From contig NZ_CP152407.1 of NCBI RefSeq assembly GCF_038958875.1, positions 131,501-195,500 of the forward strand: a stretch of DNA of 64,000 nt, in the 5' to 3' direction. The stretch is from Acidovorax sp. FHTAMBA (GTDB lineage Bacteria; Pseudomonadota; Gammaproteobacteria; Burkholderiales; Burkholderiaceae_C). The translations under genes and the position numbers were made by a program. A model generated the notes under the pieces. That model searched no databases, was not told where the DNA came from, and saw nothing but the letters and a program-made list of their open reading frames with translations. This document shows, piece after piece, positions 36,141 through 43,441 of this stretch (position 1 is the stretch's first letter; every line of letters begins with the position of its first letter).

Positions 36141-36217
36141 CCCGGCGCCAGCGCGCGGCGGGGGCCGGGTGGCAAAATTCCCGGTTCCCGTTCCAACGCT
36201 CCACAAGCCGCGCCACC

Positions 36218-36922
36218 ATGTTCACAGGCATCGTCCAAGCCACGGCAGGCATTGCTGCCATCCACGACCGCGCAGGCCTGCGCACCTTCACGCTCGACTT
36301 CCCCGAGGGCTTCTGCCAGGACCTGGCCATTGGCGCCAGCGTGGCCACCGATGGCGTGTGCCTCACGGTCACCGAGATCCTGTCGCCCACGCAGGCCAAC
36401 TTCGATGTGATGCTGCAGAGCCTGAACATCACCACGCTGGGCAGCTACGGCGAGGGCGACCGTGTGAACGTGGAGCGCGCGGCCAAGGACGGTGCCGAGA
36501 TCGGCGGCCACCCGCTGTCGGGCCATGTGGACTTCACCGGCACGCTCATCGAGCGGCGCGAGTTCGACAACAACCTGGTGTGGCGCGTGGCCGTGCCCGA
36601 GGCGTTTCGCCGCTACATCTTTGCCAAGGGCTACATCGCCATCCACGGCGCCAGCCTGACGGTGGCCGAGGTGAACCGGCAGGAGGGCTGGTTCGAGATC
36701 TGGATGATCCCCGAGACCCGCCGCGCCACCGTGTTTGAAGCCAAGAAGGTGGGCGACCGCCTGAACATCGAAATCGAGCGCAGCACCCAGGTGGTGGTGG
36801 ACACCGTGCGCGAGGCCGTGCAGGAAAGCCTGGGCCGCCTGCAACCGGTGCTGGAGGCGCTGCTCAAAGAAAAGGGCCTGTCGCTGGACGACTTCGTGCA
36901 GGCGCCCGTGCTCCCCCACTGA
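36218..36922 (+). CDS. ribE: riboflavin synthase, alpha subunit type
   Basis: Converts two molecules of 6,7-dimethyl-8-ribityllumazine to riboflavin plus the pyrimidine precursor. The 234-residue product consists of two similar lumazine-binding barrels, each with its signature: MFTGIVQ, DGVCLTVTEI and GGHPLSGHVD in the first, HGASLTVAEV and IPETRRATVF in the second. It resembles the Escherichia coli RibC branch in spacing. It stands alone between the esterase and the FAD-oxidoreductase fragment; no FMN riboswitch is visible in the 77-base gap. Confidence 0.92.
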   Translation: MFTGIVQATAGIAAIHDRAGLRTFTLDFPEGFCQDLAIGASVATDGVCLTVTEILSPTQANFDVMLQSLNITTLGSYGEGDRVNVERAAKDGAEIGGHPLSGHVDFTGTLIERREFDNNLVWRVAVPEAFRRYIFAKGYIAIHGASLTVAEVNRQEGWFEIWMIPETRRATVFEAKKVGDRLNIEIERSTQVVVDTVREAVQESLGRLQPVLEALLKEKGLSLDDFVQAPVLPH

Positions 36923-36939
36923 TCGGTCGCTACGTTTCC

Positions 36940-37761
36940 ATGTCTGCAGTGGTGCGCCCGCTGACGCGCCGCCTGGCCGAACCCCTGCGCGCGGGCGGCC
37001 AGCTGCGCACCGGCTGCAGCGTGCTGCGCATCACCGAGGGGCGCCACGGCGTGGAAGTGGACGCCTACAACCACGCCAGCGGCAACGTCGAGCGCTGGAA
37101 GGCACAGCGCTGCGTGGTGGCCCTGCCAGTGTTGGTGGCGGCCCGCGTGCTGCCAACACCCCCGGCCTTTCTGCGCGAGGCCGCGCAGCGCCTGCAGTGG
37201 GCGCCCTGGCTGGTCGCCAACATCCACATCGACGCGCCGCTGCAGGACCGCCCCGGCGCCGCGCCCGCCTGGGACAACGTGCTGTACCAGGACGCCAACC
37301 CCGGGGGCCTGGGCTATGTGGATGCAGGGCACCAGCGGCTGGACCCACGCTCCACGCTCACCGGCCCCACGGTGCTGAGCTACTACCAGGCGCTGGGCGA
37401 CCTGCCGCAGGGCCGCGAACAACTGGCCACGCGGCCCTGGACGCACTGGGCCCATGCCGCACTGGCCACGCTGGCCGTGCCCCACCCCGACCTGGCACGC
37501 CGCGCCACGCGCGTGGACATCACGCGCTACGGCCACGCGATGGCCATCCCCACGCCGGGTTCGCTCGGTTTTTTCAGCCAGATCGGCCTGCAGCGTCCGG
37601 CTGGATTGCGCAAGCCGCTATTGAATGGAGAGCGCGCACCCTGGCTGCCCACGCCCACCACGGCACGGCTGGTGTTCGCGCACAGCGACTGGTCGGGCTA
37701 CTCGGTGTTCGAGGAAGCCTTCACGCGCGGGCATACGGCCGGGTGGGTGGCGGCCGGGTAG
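36940..37761 (+). pseudogene. partial second copy of the FAD-dependent oxidoreductase (C-terminal half)
   Basis: The 273-codon frame is colinear with the C-terminal half of the gene at 32951-34648: RLAEPL(R/H)(A/T)GGQLRT, APAWDNVLY, HPDLARRATRVDITRYGHAM and the final SDWSGYSVFEEAFTRGHTAG all recur. The FAD dinucleotide fold and export signal are absent, so it cannot bind FAD in the usual way. It begins 17 bases after the ribE stop with an ATG that has no partner in the full copy. It appears to be a duplication remnant rather than a working gene. It lacks the repeat insertion present in the full copy. Confidence 0.85.
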
Positions 37762-37869
37762 GTTGACCCACATGAACGGCCTTTGAACACGCTGTTCAGC
37801 ACCGGTTCATCGCCACCGGCGCACACTGCAGGCACAGTCACTTCCGACTGGCGTTCTCAGGAGAGTGCC

Positions 37870-38178
37870 ATGAACACCACCGCATTGATTTCCGCCGCCC
37901 TGCTGGCCTCGCTTTTCTCGGCCCCGCTGCTGGCGGGGCAGCACGACGGGGGCCAGCAGCGCGATTCGGCCCACCACCGTACGTTGGCAGACAAACGCAG
38001 TCTGCAAGACATGCAGATGGTGCCCACCCGCGTGAACGCCCAGGAGGCTGGCCACGGCTGGCAGTTTTTCTCCGACCCGGCCACGCACCACGCCGTGGCC
38101 ATCAGCCCCCAGGGGGACTATTACTTCAGCCGCGGCAAGGGGCTGCACTGGGTGGCTGCCGATCTGTCGGGCCGCTGA
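37870..38178 (+). CDS. small secreted protein of unknown function
   Basis: A 102-residue protein with a clear signal peptide (MNTTALISAALLASLFSAPL, cut after LLAG) and a short mature part rich in Gln, His and Asp that ends in YFSRGKGLHWVAADLSGR. CAGGAGAG precedes the ATG closely, a good ribosome-binding site. No family is recognised; several His residues in HDGGQQRDSAHH could bind metal. It stands alone, convergent with the Crp/Fnr gene. Confidence 0.7.
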   Translation: MNTTALISAALLASLFSAPLLAGQHDGGQQRDSAHHRTLADKRSLQDMQMVPTRVNAQEAGHGWQFFSDPATHHAVAISPQGDYYFSRGKGLHWVAADLSGR

Positions 38179-38237
38179 GCGGCGGGGCTGGCAGTGCGCA
38201 GGTAAGGCGCGGGCAGGACGCGGGCGGGCGTGCCAGC

Positions 38238-38927
38238 TCACCCCCGCAGCCATGCGCTGATGAGCCGTTCCGGCCGGGGCACCGTGATCTTGCGGCCCTT
38301 CATCTGCAGCAGCCCTGACTGCTGCAGCTCTTGGAGGATGCGCGAGAAATGCTCAGGGGTCAGATTCAGCTGCGAGGCGATGGCGTTCTTGGTGGTGGCA
38401 AGGGTGGTTTCAAACGGCACGCCGACATTTTTGCAAGAGTGCATCAGGTAGGCCACGAACCGCTCGGTTCCGTTGCTCAGGGATTGCCGCTGCAGTTCGC
38501 GTACCAAGCCCTCCACCCGCAGGCTCAGCCCGGCGATCATGGCGCGCACAAACCGGGGGTTGCGGTCCAATTCATCAAAAATCGCTTCACGGGAGATGCG
38601 CAGCAGCAGCGTGTCGCTGGCGGCCTCAGCGGTCACCACGGCCGCCCGCTCCAGGAACATCACGGACTCGCCAAAACACTGGCCCGGCCCTACGATGCCG
38701 CTCAACCGCTTGTCTCCCTTGGGCGTGCAGCCCCACAGCCTGACCTCGCCATAAACCACCATATACATACCGTTGACCGGGTCGCCCCGTCTAAACACCG
38801 GCTCTGTACGCTCAAACATGTGCCGCGTGGCCGCCGCCGCCAGGCGCGCAAGCGTTGCGGTGTCCAGCGTCTGGAACAGGGGCAGGCGTGCCAGGAGCAC
38901 TTCGCTGGGGATCTCGCGCCGCGCCAT
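38238..38927 (-). CDS. Crp/Fnr-family transcriptional regulator
   Basis: The 229-residue protein has an N-terminal cyclic-nucleotide-binding-like beta roll (FRRGDPVNGMYMVVYGEVRL, GPGQCFGESVMF), the dimer helix, and a C-terminal winged helix whose recognition segment NLTPEHFSRILQELQ has the E-SR pattern of FNR-type DNA readers. It lacks the N-terminal cysteine cluster of FNR, so an iron-sulfur oxygen sensor is unlikely; heme- or redox-sensing Dnr-like members have this shape. Its start is four bases after the FmdE-like stop, making it the last gene of a four-gene operon that it may itself regulate. Confidence 0.87.
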   Translation of the reverse strand: MARREIPSEVLLARLPLFQTLDTATLARLAAAATRHMFERTEPVFRRGDPVNGMYMVVYGEVRLWGCTPKGDKRLSGIVGPGQCFGESVMFLERAAVVTAEAASDTLLLRISREAIFDELDRNPRFVRAMIAGLSLRVEGLVRELQRQSLSNGTERFVAYLMHSCKNVGVPFETTLATTKNAIASQLNLTPEHFSRILQELQQSGLLQMKGRKITVPRPERLISAWLRG

Positions 38928-38931
38928 GGGT

Positions 38932-39564
38932 TCAAGCCACCGTGACTTCGACCCACTCCACCGCGGCGCCAGGGTGGACGATCTGCGCAACCCGTTCACC
39001 CCAAGCCTGGGCGAAAGCGCGCCGGTCGTCTTCGGATGCCTGGGGGCCCAATGCCTGGCGCAGCAACTGGCTCAGTGCGGCCGGGTGCGGTGCCGGGAGC
39101 CCCCGGCGCACAAACTCCACCGCCTGCGCGGTATCCACGCGCGTGAACCGGATGTCGCCGTCCAGGGGCACATCGAACTGCAGCAAGTCCCTGCGGCCAA
39201 AATGACCGGCCAGGCCCTTGAAGCCCCCCGCGTTGGCAGCGCCAGTGACCAGAGCCGCCACGCTGGCGACGACACCTGTCACGCCTTCGTCCAGCGGCTG
39301 GCGCAGCTCCACCCTGATGCCGCCGCGCCGCGGCGTGCCGCCCGGGTACAGTCGCTCCATAGCACACCGCGTCATCAGCCAGGCGCCGGCCACCGTGGGG
39401 CAGGAATGCCCGGTCAGCTTGACTGCGTCGATGTAGCGGTACTCGATCAGGCCCTCCTCGGCAGAGCCGAGTAGCCGGGCCAGCGGGTCCATCATCACGA
39501 TGGCGGGCACAGCGTCGTAGTAGGCGGGGTAAGCGGGTTGGGCGGGGTTTTGCATTGTTGTCAT
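38932..39564 (-). CDS. FmdE-like domain protein
   Basis: The 210-residue protein resembles the FmdE domain, first described beside molybdenum formylmethanofuran dehydrogenase, whose members carry a metal-binding GHxCP motif: here TGHSCPTVAGAWLMTRCAME near residue 50. Downstream segments VVASVAALVTGAANAGGFKG and FGRRDLLQFD fit the same fold. A metal-handling or cofactor-insertion role is a reasonable guess, not shown. Its ATG overlaps the stop of the S26 peptidase gene (ATGA), and the Crp/Fnr gene starts four bases after its end, so the genes are co-translated. Confidence 0.72.
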   Translation of the reverse strand: MTTMQNPAQPAYPAYYDAVPAIVMMDPLARLLGSAEEGLIEYRYIDAVKLTGHSCPTVAGAWLMTRCAMERLYPGGTPRRGGIRVELRQPLDEGVTGVVASVAALVTGAANAGGFKGLAGHFGRRDLLQFDVPLDGDIRFTRVDTAQAVEFVRRGLPAPHPAALSQLLRQALGPQASEDDRRAFAQAWGERVAQIVHPGAAVEWVEVTVA

Positions 39565-39989
39565 GCCTGCGTGAGTTCTTGCGCTTGCCGCGCCCAGGGC
39601 CATCGAAGAATGCGGCCCAGGATGGCGTTGCGAGCAATATAGGGCTGGCGCCAGGTTCGGCTGTCACTGGAGGTGTCGCGGTTGTCCCCCAGCAAAAAGT
39701 AGTGCCCGGGTGGCACCCGGTAAGTGTCGCTGAACACCGATGGGCTGGCATAGGGCTCCGCAAGGGCGCGGTCATCAATGCAGACCTGGCCGTCCCTGAT
39801 CGCCACCGTTTCCCCGGGCAGGCCGATGATGCGCTTGACCATGGCCTGGCCCAGCTCACGCGAGTCCATGACTACCAAGTCCCCCCGGCGAACGGGGGCG
39901 CCGCGCCCCAGCCTGCGCGTCAGCGCCAGGCTGCCATCGAACAGCGTGGGTGCCATCGAGTGCGACCGAACCCGGGTGAACCAGAGCAT
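39561..39989 (-). CDS. S26-family signal-peptidase-like protease (SodX-like)
   Basis: A 142-residue protein of the S26 family: the nucleophile Ser in RVRSHSMAPTL, the general-base Lys in VKRIIGLPGE, and the closing GDNRDTSSDSR box are all present. It lacks a membrane anchor, unlike leader peptidase LepB, and in size and motifs matches the proteases annotated as nickel-superoxide-dismutase maturation factors. It overlaps the DUF6448 stop by one base (TGATG) and the FmdE-like start by four, which strongly suggests that DUF6448 is its substrate. Cytosolic or membrane-peripheral action is inferred. Confidence 0.85.
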   Translation of the reverse strand: MLWFTRVRSHSMAPTLFDGSLALTRRLGRGAPVRRGDLVVMDSRELGQAMVKRIIGLPGETVAIRDGQVCIDDRALAEPYASPSVFSDTYRVPPGHYFLLGDNRDTSSDSRTWRQPYIARNAILGRILRWPWARQAQELTQA

Positions 39990-40600
39990 CAGTGGTGCCC
40001 GCAGCCGCCCGCAGCATGGCCGTGCGCATGGCTCGCATGGTCATGCCCGTGGTCATGGCCCTCGGCGTATTTGAAGAACGACACGTAGGCGTCCATGTAA
40101 CCACGCGCCGCCACCAGGTCGTCGGCATCAAAGTTCTTGAGCGCCAGGGCGTGGTTGAAACGCTTTTCCAACTCGGCCCAGCGCGGCGCCTCGATCAAGC
40201 CGCGCAAGGGCTCGATTGTCCCTTGGTCAAGCGCCTCGTCCGCAGCGCGCACCTGCGGGGGAATGACGGTACCGGAGGGCTTAATGCCGTCGTACCCCGC
40301 GCCTTCGCCTGCGCGGTGGATGCGCACCAGGTTTTCCAAAAACCACTGATCGGCCAGCGATGCCGCCTCACCGCCCGCTGCGCGAACCCTGCCGGCGCGC
40401 TCAAAGGCCGCGCGCACCTCGGTTTCGTCTTCGGCACGCACCCATTTCAAGGCGATGTTGACATTGCCCAAGTCCAACGCCCGGCGTCCGTCGAGGACCG
40501 CCGGACCATCTGCGGTGTCGCAGTGGGCAGCAGCGGGGCGAACGATCAGGCGGCCAAGCGAGCCGGCGAGCTTGCGCACCAATGTGATGAGTGTTGTCAT
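39989..40600 (-). CDS. DUF6448 family protein with N-terminal HCD motif and His-rich tail
   Basis: The 203-residue protein has about 25 basic/hydrophobic residues, then RPAAAHCDTADGPAV, followed by a helical domain matching DUF6448 (GNVNIALKWVRAEDETEVR, FLENLVRIHRAGEGAGY, ARGYMDAYVSFFKYAEG). It ends with a metal-binding tail of some twenty residues rich in His, Asp and Gly. Cleavage before HCD would leave His-Cys at the N-terminus, as in nickel superoxide dismutase, and an S26 protease follows immediately. The second hook cysteine of that enzyme is missing, so it is not SodN. AAGGAGAAGACC precedes the ATG. Function is unknown; a metal enzyme or metal carrier is my inference. Confidence 0.82.
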   Translation of the reverse strand: MTTLITLVRKLAGSLGRLIVRPAAAHCDTADGPAVLDGRRALDLGNVNIALKWVRAEDETEVRAAFERAGRVRAAGGEAASLADQWFLENLVRIHRAGEGAGYDGIKPSGTVIPPQVRAADEALDQGTIEPLRGLIEAPRWAELEKRFNHALALKNFDADDLVAARGYMDAYVSFFKYAEGHDHGHDHASHAHGHAAGGCGHH

Positions 40601-40722
40601 GGTCTTCTCCTTGCGTGATGGATGAATGGCAGAGGTTTGTGCCCCTGGATGCCCGGCAAATCCGCCTGCACGCCAAGTGAGTTCGGCCAACGGCTCAGGC
40701 GTTCAAACCAATGCAGCTACCC

Positions 40723-40736
40723 TTAGCAAATATCAA
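40723..40736. promoter_or_regulatory. possible FNR/Dnr-type site between the DUF6448 operon and hemerythrin gene
   Basis: TTAGCAAATATCAA keeps one perfect half-site (ATCAA) and two bases of the other relative to TTGAT-N4-ATCAA. It lies in the 226-base divergent gap, and the operon encodes an FNR-type reader. Weak on its own. Confidence 0.3.
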
Positions 40737-40826
40737 GACTGCCAAGTCCGTGCAGGCAGCACGTGTATCACGCCAGCGCGGTTGTTGCGTTCCATCATTA
40801 GCCCATCGCCCACTCCCTGTCCGCAT

Positions 40827-41288
40827 ATGAATCATGCCCCCGCTTTCTTTAACCACCAGCACGCGCAGCTTGACGCGCAGTTACACGCCCATTTGCTGGA
40901 TGTCGCGGGCGCGGACTTTGGCAGTGCGCTGCAGCGCCTGCAGCGCTGGCGCACCGACCTGGCGCAGCACATCGAGGTGGAAAACACCCGCCTGCTGCCC
41001 CATGTGCCCGAGGGCGCGCGCTGGGCGGCGCGGGTGTACCTGCTGGAGCATGAGCGCATTGCCCTGCTGGCCGAGGAATACATCGCGCGCGTGCAGGCGG
41101 TGGTCTGCCACCCGCCACCGGACGAAGCCGCCCGGCGCCGCACCGTGTTGATGCTGATTGACGCCGCCCATGCGCTGCGCCATGTGCTGGAGCACCACCA
41201 CGAACGCGAACACACGGCCCTGGCCCATGAACTCCCGCTGGACCTGCAGGAGGCCGCCTGGCGCGGGGTGGAAGGCGCCGGAGCATGA
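40827..41288 (+). CDS. hemerythrin-like HHE domain protein
   Basis: The 153-residue, all-helical protein shows spaced His/Glu residues typical of hemerythrin-like cation-binding domains: FNHQHAQLDAQLHAHL, HIEVENTRLLPHV, LEHERIALLAEEY and RHVLEHHHEREHTALAHEL. A di-iron site that senses or stores oxygen, NO or iron is expected. It is divergent from the DUF6448 operon, whose last gene is an FNR-type regulator, so both may respond to the same redox or nitrosative signal (inference). The ATG at 40827 gives a compact single domain. Confidence 0.83.
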   Translation: MNHAPAFFNHQHAQLDAQLHAHLLDVAGADFGSALQRLQRWRTDLAQHIEVENTRLLPHVPEGARWAARVYLLEHERIALLAEEYIARVQAVVCHPPPDEAARRRTVLMLIDAAHALRHVLEHHHEREHTALAHELPLDLQEAAWRGVEGAGA

Positions 41289-41306
41289 GGGCGCCGGTTT
41301 TTGCGG

Positions 41307-41357
41307 TGAAATATGGCTTGAGCGCTTATCCAGAAAGCGCAAGAAGCTATCAAAACA
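41307..41357 (-). repeat. dispersed ~55-bp palindromic repeat, copy 9
   Basis: ATATGGCTTGAGCGCTTATC, AGAAAGCGC, AAGAAGCTAT. It fills the gap between the hemerythrin-like and GNAT genes and lies in the GNAT leader. Confidence 0.75.
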
Positions 41358-41369
41358 AGAGCTACTGAC

Positions 41370-41873
41370 ATGACGCCCCGCCCCCTCACCGTGGACGACC
41401 TGCCCGGTCTGCTGGACGTGCAGCGCGCCTGCTACGGAGACGAATACGTCGAAAGCGCCGAGGTGTTCACGCGCCGCCTCGCCAGCCCGGCGCAGTGCTC
41501 GCTGGTGCTGGAAGACGGCGGGCGCGTCTGCGCCTACCTCGCGGCCTACGACTCGCGGCTCGGCAAGGTCACGCCGCTGCACGGCGACTTCGAGGCCGTG
41601 CCGCAGGCCGACACGCTGTATCTGCACGACATGGCCGTGCTGCCCCGGCTGGCCGGGCGCGGGCTGGCGCGCGCACTGCTGGATCCGTTGTGGCAGCAGG
41701 CGACGGCACGCGGCCTGCGCCAGTCGGCGCTGGTGTCGGTGCAGGGCTCGCAGGGCTTCTGGGAGCGCCATGGGTATGCGGCGCAGCCGCTGCACGACGC
41801 CGCGCAGAGCCAGCGGCTGGCCGCCTACGGCGCGGGGGCTGTGTACATGGTGCGGGGGCTCAACTTCCCTTGA
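41370..41873 (+). CDS. GNAT-family N-acetyltransferase
   Basis: A 167-residue acetyl-CoA-dependent acetyltransferase. The fold is visible from the N-terminal RPLTVDDLPGLLDVQ, the central beta strands ending in LYLHDMAVLPRLAGRGLARALL (the acetyl-CoA-binding Q/R-x-x-G-x-G/A loop reads RLAGRGLA), and the C-terminal FWERHGY. The acceptor is unknown. Its 3' end overlaps the convergent TerB-like gene by 14 bases. A dispersed repeat precedes the ATG. Confidence 0.88.
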   Translation: MTPRPLTVDDLPGLLDVQRACYGDEYVESAEVFTRRLASPAQCSLVLEDGGRVCAYLAAYDSRLGKVTPLHGDFEAVPQADTLYLHDMAVLPRLAGRGLARALLDPLWQQATARGLRQSALVSVQGSQGFWERHGYAAQPLHDAAQSQRLAAYGAGAVYMVRGLNFP

Positions 41874-42831
41874 CCAGCGCCATGATCTGTCCGGCATCCA
41901 GCGTGCTGGCGCGCTGCTGGATTTGCGGCAGATACTGCGTCTGCAGGTTTTGCGCAGGGCCCAGCAGGCTCTGGTAGGTCGAGCGCAGCAGGGCGGCGTC
42001 CATCACGCGGCCGCCGGCGTAGTAGCGCTTGGCCAGTTGCCCCAGTGCGTACGTGGTGGCGAACGAGAAGGCCATGCCCGTGGCCGCGCCGCCCACCTTG
42101 CCCATGGTTCGGCCCAGCGCCTTGCCGATCAGGCCGCCGAGCAGCTTGCGGCCAAACTGCTCGATGTACTGCGAAGTCATGCCGATGCCGGCAGCGGCGA
42201 TGAATTCCTTGATGTGGCCCTGGTCCAGCTCCACGCCGTGGGCCTGGCCGATGCGGTAGACCAGCCGGATCTGCAGCGGAATGATGGCCATCGAGGCCCA
42301 CGACTGCGGCAGCAGTTCGAGCGCACCGTTCAGGATGGCGGCGTTCAGGATGGTCTTGTCCAGTTCGGCGTCCTGCGCGGGCGCCGGGGCTGTGGTGGCA
42401 GCAGCAGCGGTTGCCGCACCCGTGCGCCAGGACGGGGGCGCGCTTTCCGTCTGCGCAGCCACGGCGTCGGCCTGGGCCTCGAAGTCGCGCAGGCCGGCGT
42501 TCTGCTCCAGGCCCAGCTGGCGGCGCAGGTAGGCCAGAAACTGCTGTTCTGCCGCGCTCTGGCTGCCGTCGGCGTCGCACACGCACACGGCCATCTCATA
42601 AGCCAGCTGGCGGTGTTCAGGCTCGCGCAGCGCCGCCACCGCGCCCGGCACCGTCACGCGCTTGAGCAGCACGTCCTGGTACAGGCTGGCCAGGGGGTGC
42701 CCGCCCTGGTCGTCGGCGAGCGAATCGGCCAGGTTGCGGATGGCCTCGCGCTCGCTGTCGGCCTTGTGGCCATCGGCAAAAGCGGCAAACAGGGCCAGGG
42801 TGAGCAGGGCGCGCTGGGATTCGGGGTTCAT
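41860..42831 (-). CDS. TerB-like plus DUF697-like protein
   Basis: The 323-residue protein has an N-terminal helical domain with TerB-like acidic pattern (ALFAAFADGHKADSEREAIR, VCVCDADGSQSAAEQQFLAY), an Ala/Pro-rich linker, and a C-terminal part with hydrophobic helices (SMAIIPLQIRLVYRIGQAHG, KEFIAAAGIGMTSQYIEQFG, LIGKALGRTMGKVGGAATGM) like the DUF697 region of YcjF-type proteins. It may associate with the inner membrane; no enzymatic motif is visible. The ATG at 42831 opens the TerB-like domain. It is divergent from nudJ. Both domain names are resemblance-based. Confidence 0.72.
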   Translation of the reverse strand: MNPESQRALLTLALFAAFADGHKADSEREAIRNLADSLADDQGGHPLASLYQDVLLKRVTVPGAVAALREPEHRQLAYEMAVCVCDADGSQSAAEQQFLAYLRRQLGLEQNAGLRDFEAQADAVAAQTESAPPSWRTGAATAAAATTAPAPAQDAELDKTILNAAILNGALELLPQSWASMAIIPLQIRLVYRIGQAHGVELDQGHIKEFIAAAGIGMTSQYIEQFGRKLLGGLIGKALGRTMGKVGGAATGMAFSFATTYALGQLAKRYYAGGRVMDAALLRSTYQSLLGPAQNLQTQYLPQIQQRASTLDAGQIMALVKGS

Positions 42832-42952
42832 GGGGTGAGATTCCTTGGGCAAAGGGGGACAGGCACATTGTTGACCACACCCACTGACCCGCGCCAGCGC
42901 GCCAGGTTCCCCGGTACCGCAAGCGTCACAGGCCATGGCGATAATGCGCGCC

Positions 42953-43438
42953 ATGCCCCACCGCTGGAAACCCAACGTCACCGTGGCCGCCCTCATCGAG
43001 CGCGATGGCCGCTTTCTGCTGGTCGAGGAAGAAACCACCGACGGCCTCAAGCTCAACAACCCGGCCGGCCACCTGGACCCTGGCGAGTCGCCCATCCAGG
43101 CCTGCGCCCGCGAGGTGCTGGAAGAAACCGCGCACGACTTCGAACCCACGGCGCTGATCGGTGTGTACCTCAACCGCTTTACCAAGACGCGCACCGGCGA
43201 CGACATCACCTACCTGCGGTTTGCCTTTGCAGGCACGCTGGGCACGCACCATGACTGGCGCAGCCTGGACGCGGGCATCGTGCGCGCCCTGTGGCTCACG
43301 CCCGACGAAATCCGCGCCTGCCCCGAACGCCACCGCAGCCCCTTGCTGCTGCGCTGCCTGGAGGATCATCTGGCGGGGCAGCGGTTTCCGCTGCATCTGG
43401 TGCACACGGATGTGAGCGTCACCAGCCCGGCCGACTGA
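42953..43438 (+). CDS. nudJ: Nudix hydrolase NudJ
   Basis: NudJ-type enzymes hydrolyse nucleoside tri/diphosphates and thiamine or prenyl pyrophosphates. The 161-residue protein has WKPNVTVAALIERDGRFLLV and an intact Nudix box GHLDPGESPIQACAREVLEE, followed by the NudJ-like end LAGQRFPLHLVHTD. ATG codons at 42935 and 42944 are also in frame; I chose 42953 because it gives the family N-terminus. In many proteobacteria nudJ is directly upstream of mnmA; here mnmA lies 4.9 kb further on, with two minus-strand genes in between. Confidence 0.88.
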   Translation: MPHRWKPNVTVAALIERDGRFLLVEEETTDGLKLNNPAGHLDPGESPIQACAREVLEETAHDFEPTALIGVYLNRFTKTRTGDDITYLRFAFAGTLGTHHDWRSLDAGIVRALWLTPDEIRACPERHRSPLLLRCLEDHLAGQRFPLHLVHTDVSVTSPAD

Positions 43439-43441
43439 ACA

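Noticed and set aside
36141..36217. FMN riboswitch in front of ribE
   Set aside because: The 77-base gap is too short and lacks the conserved RFN element words.
39989..40600. Annotation of this gene as nickel superoxide dismutase SodN
   Set aside because: The S26 protease next door suggests it, but the protein has HCDT without the second hook cysteine, is longer than SodN, and its body matches DUF6448.
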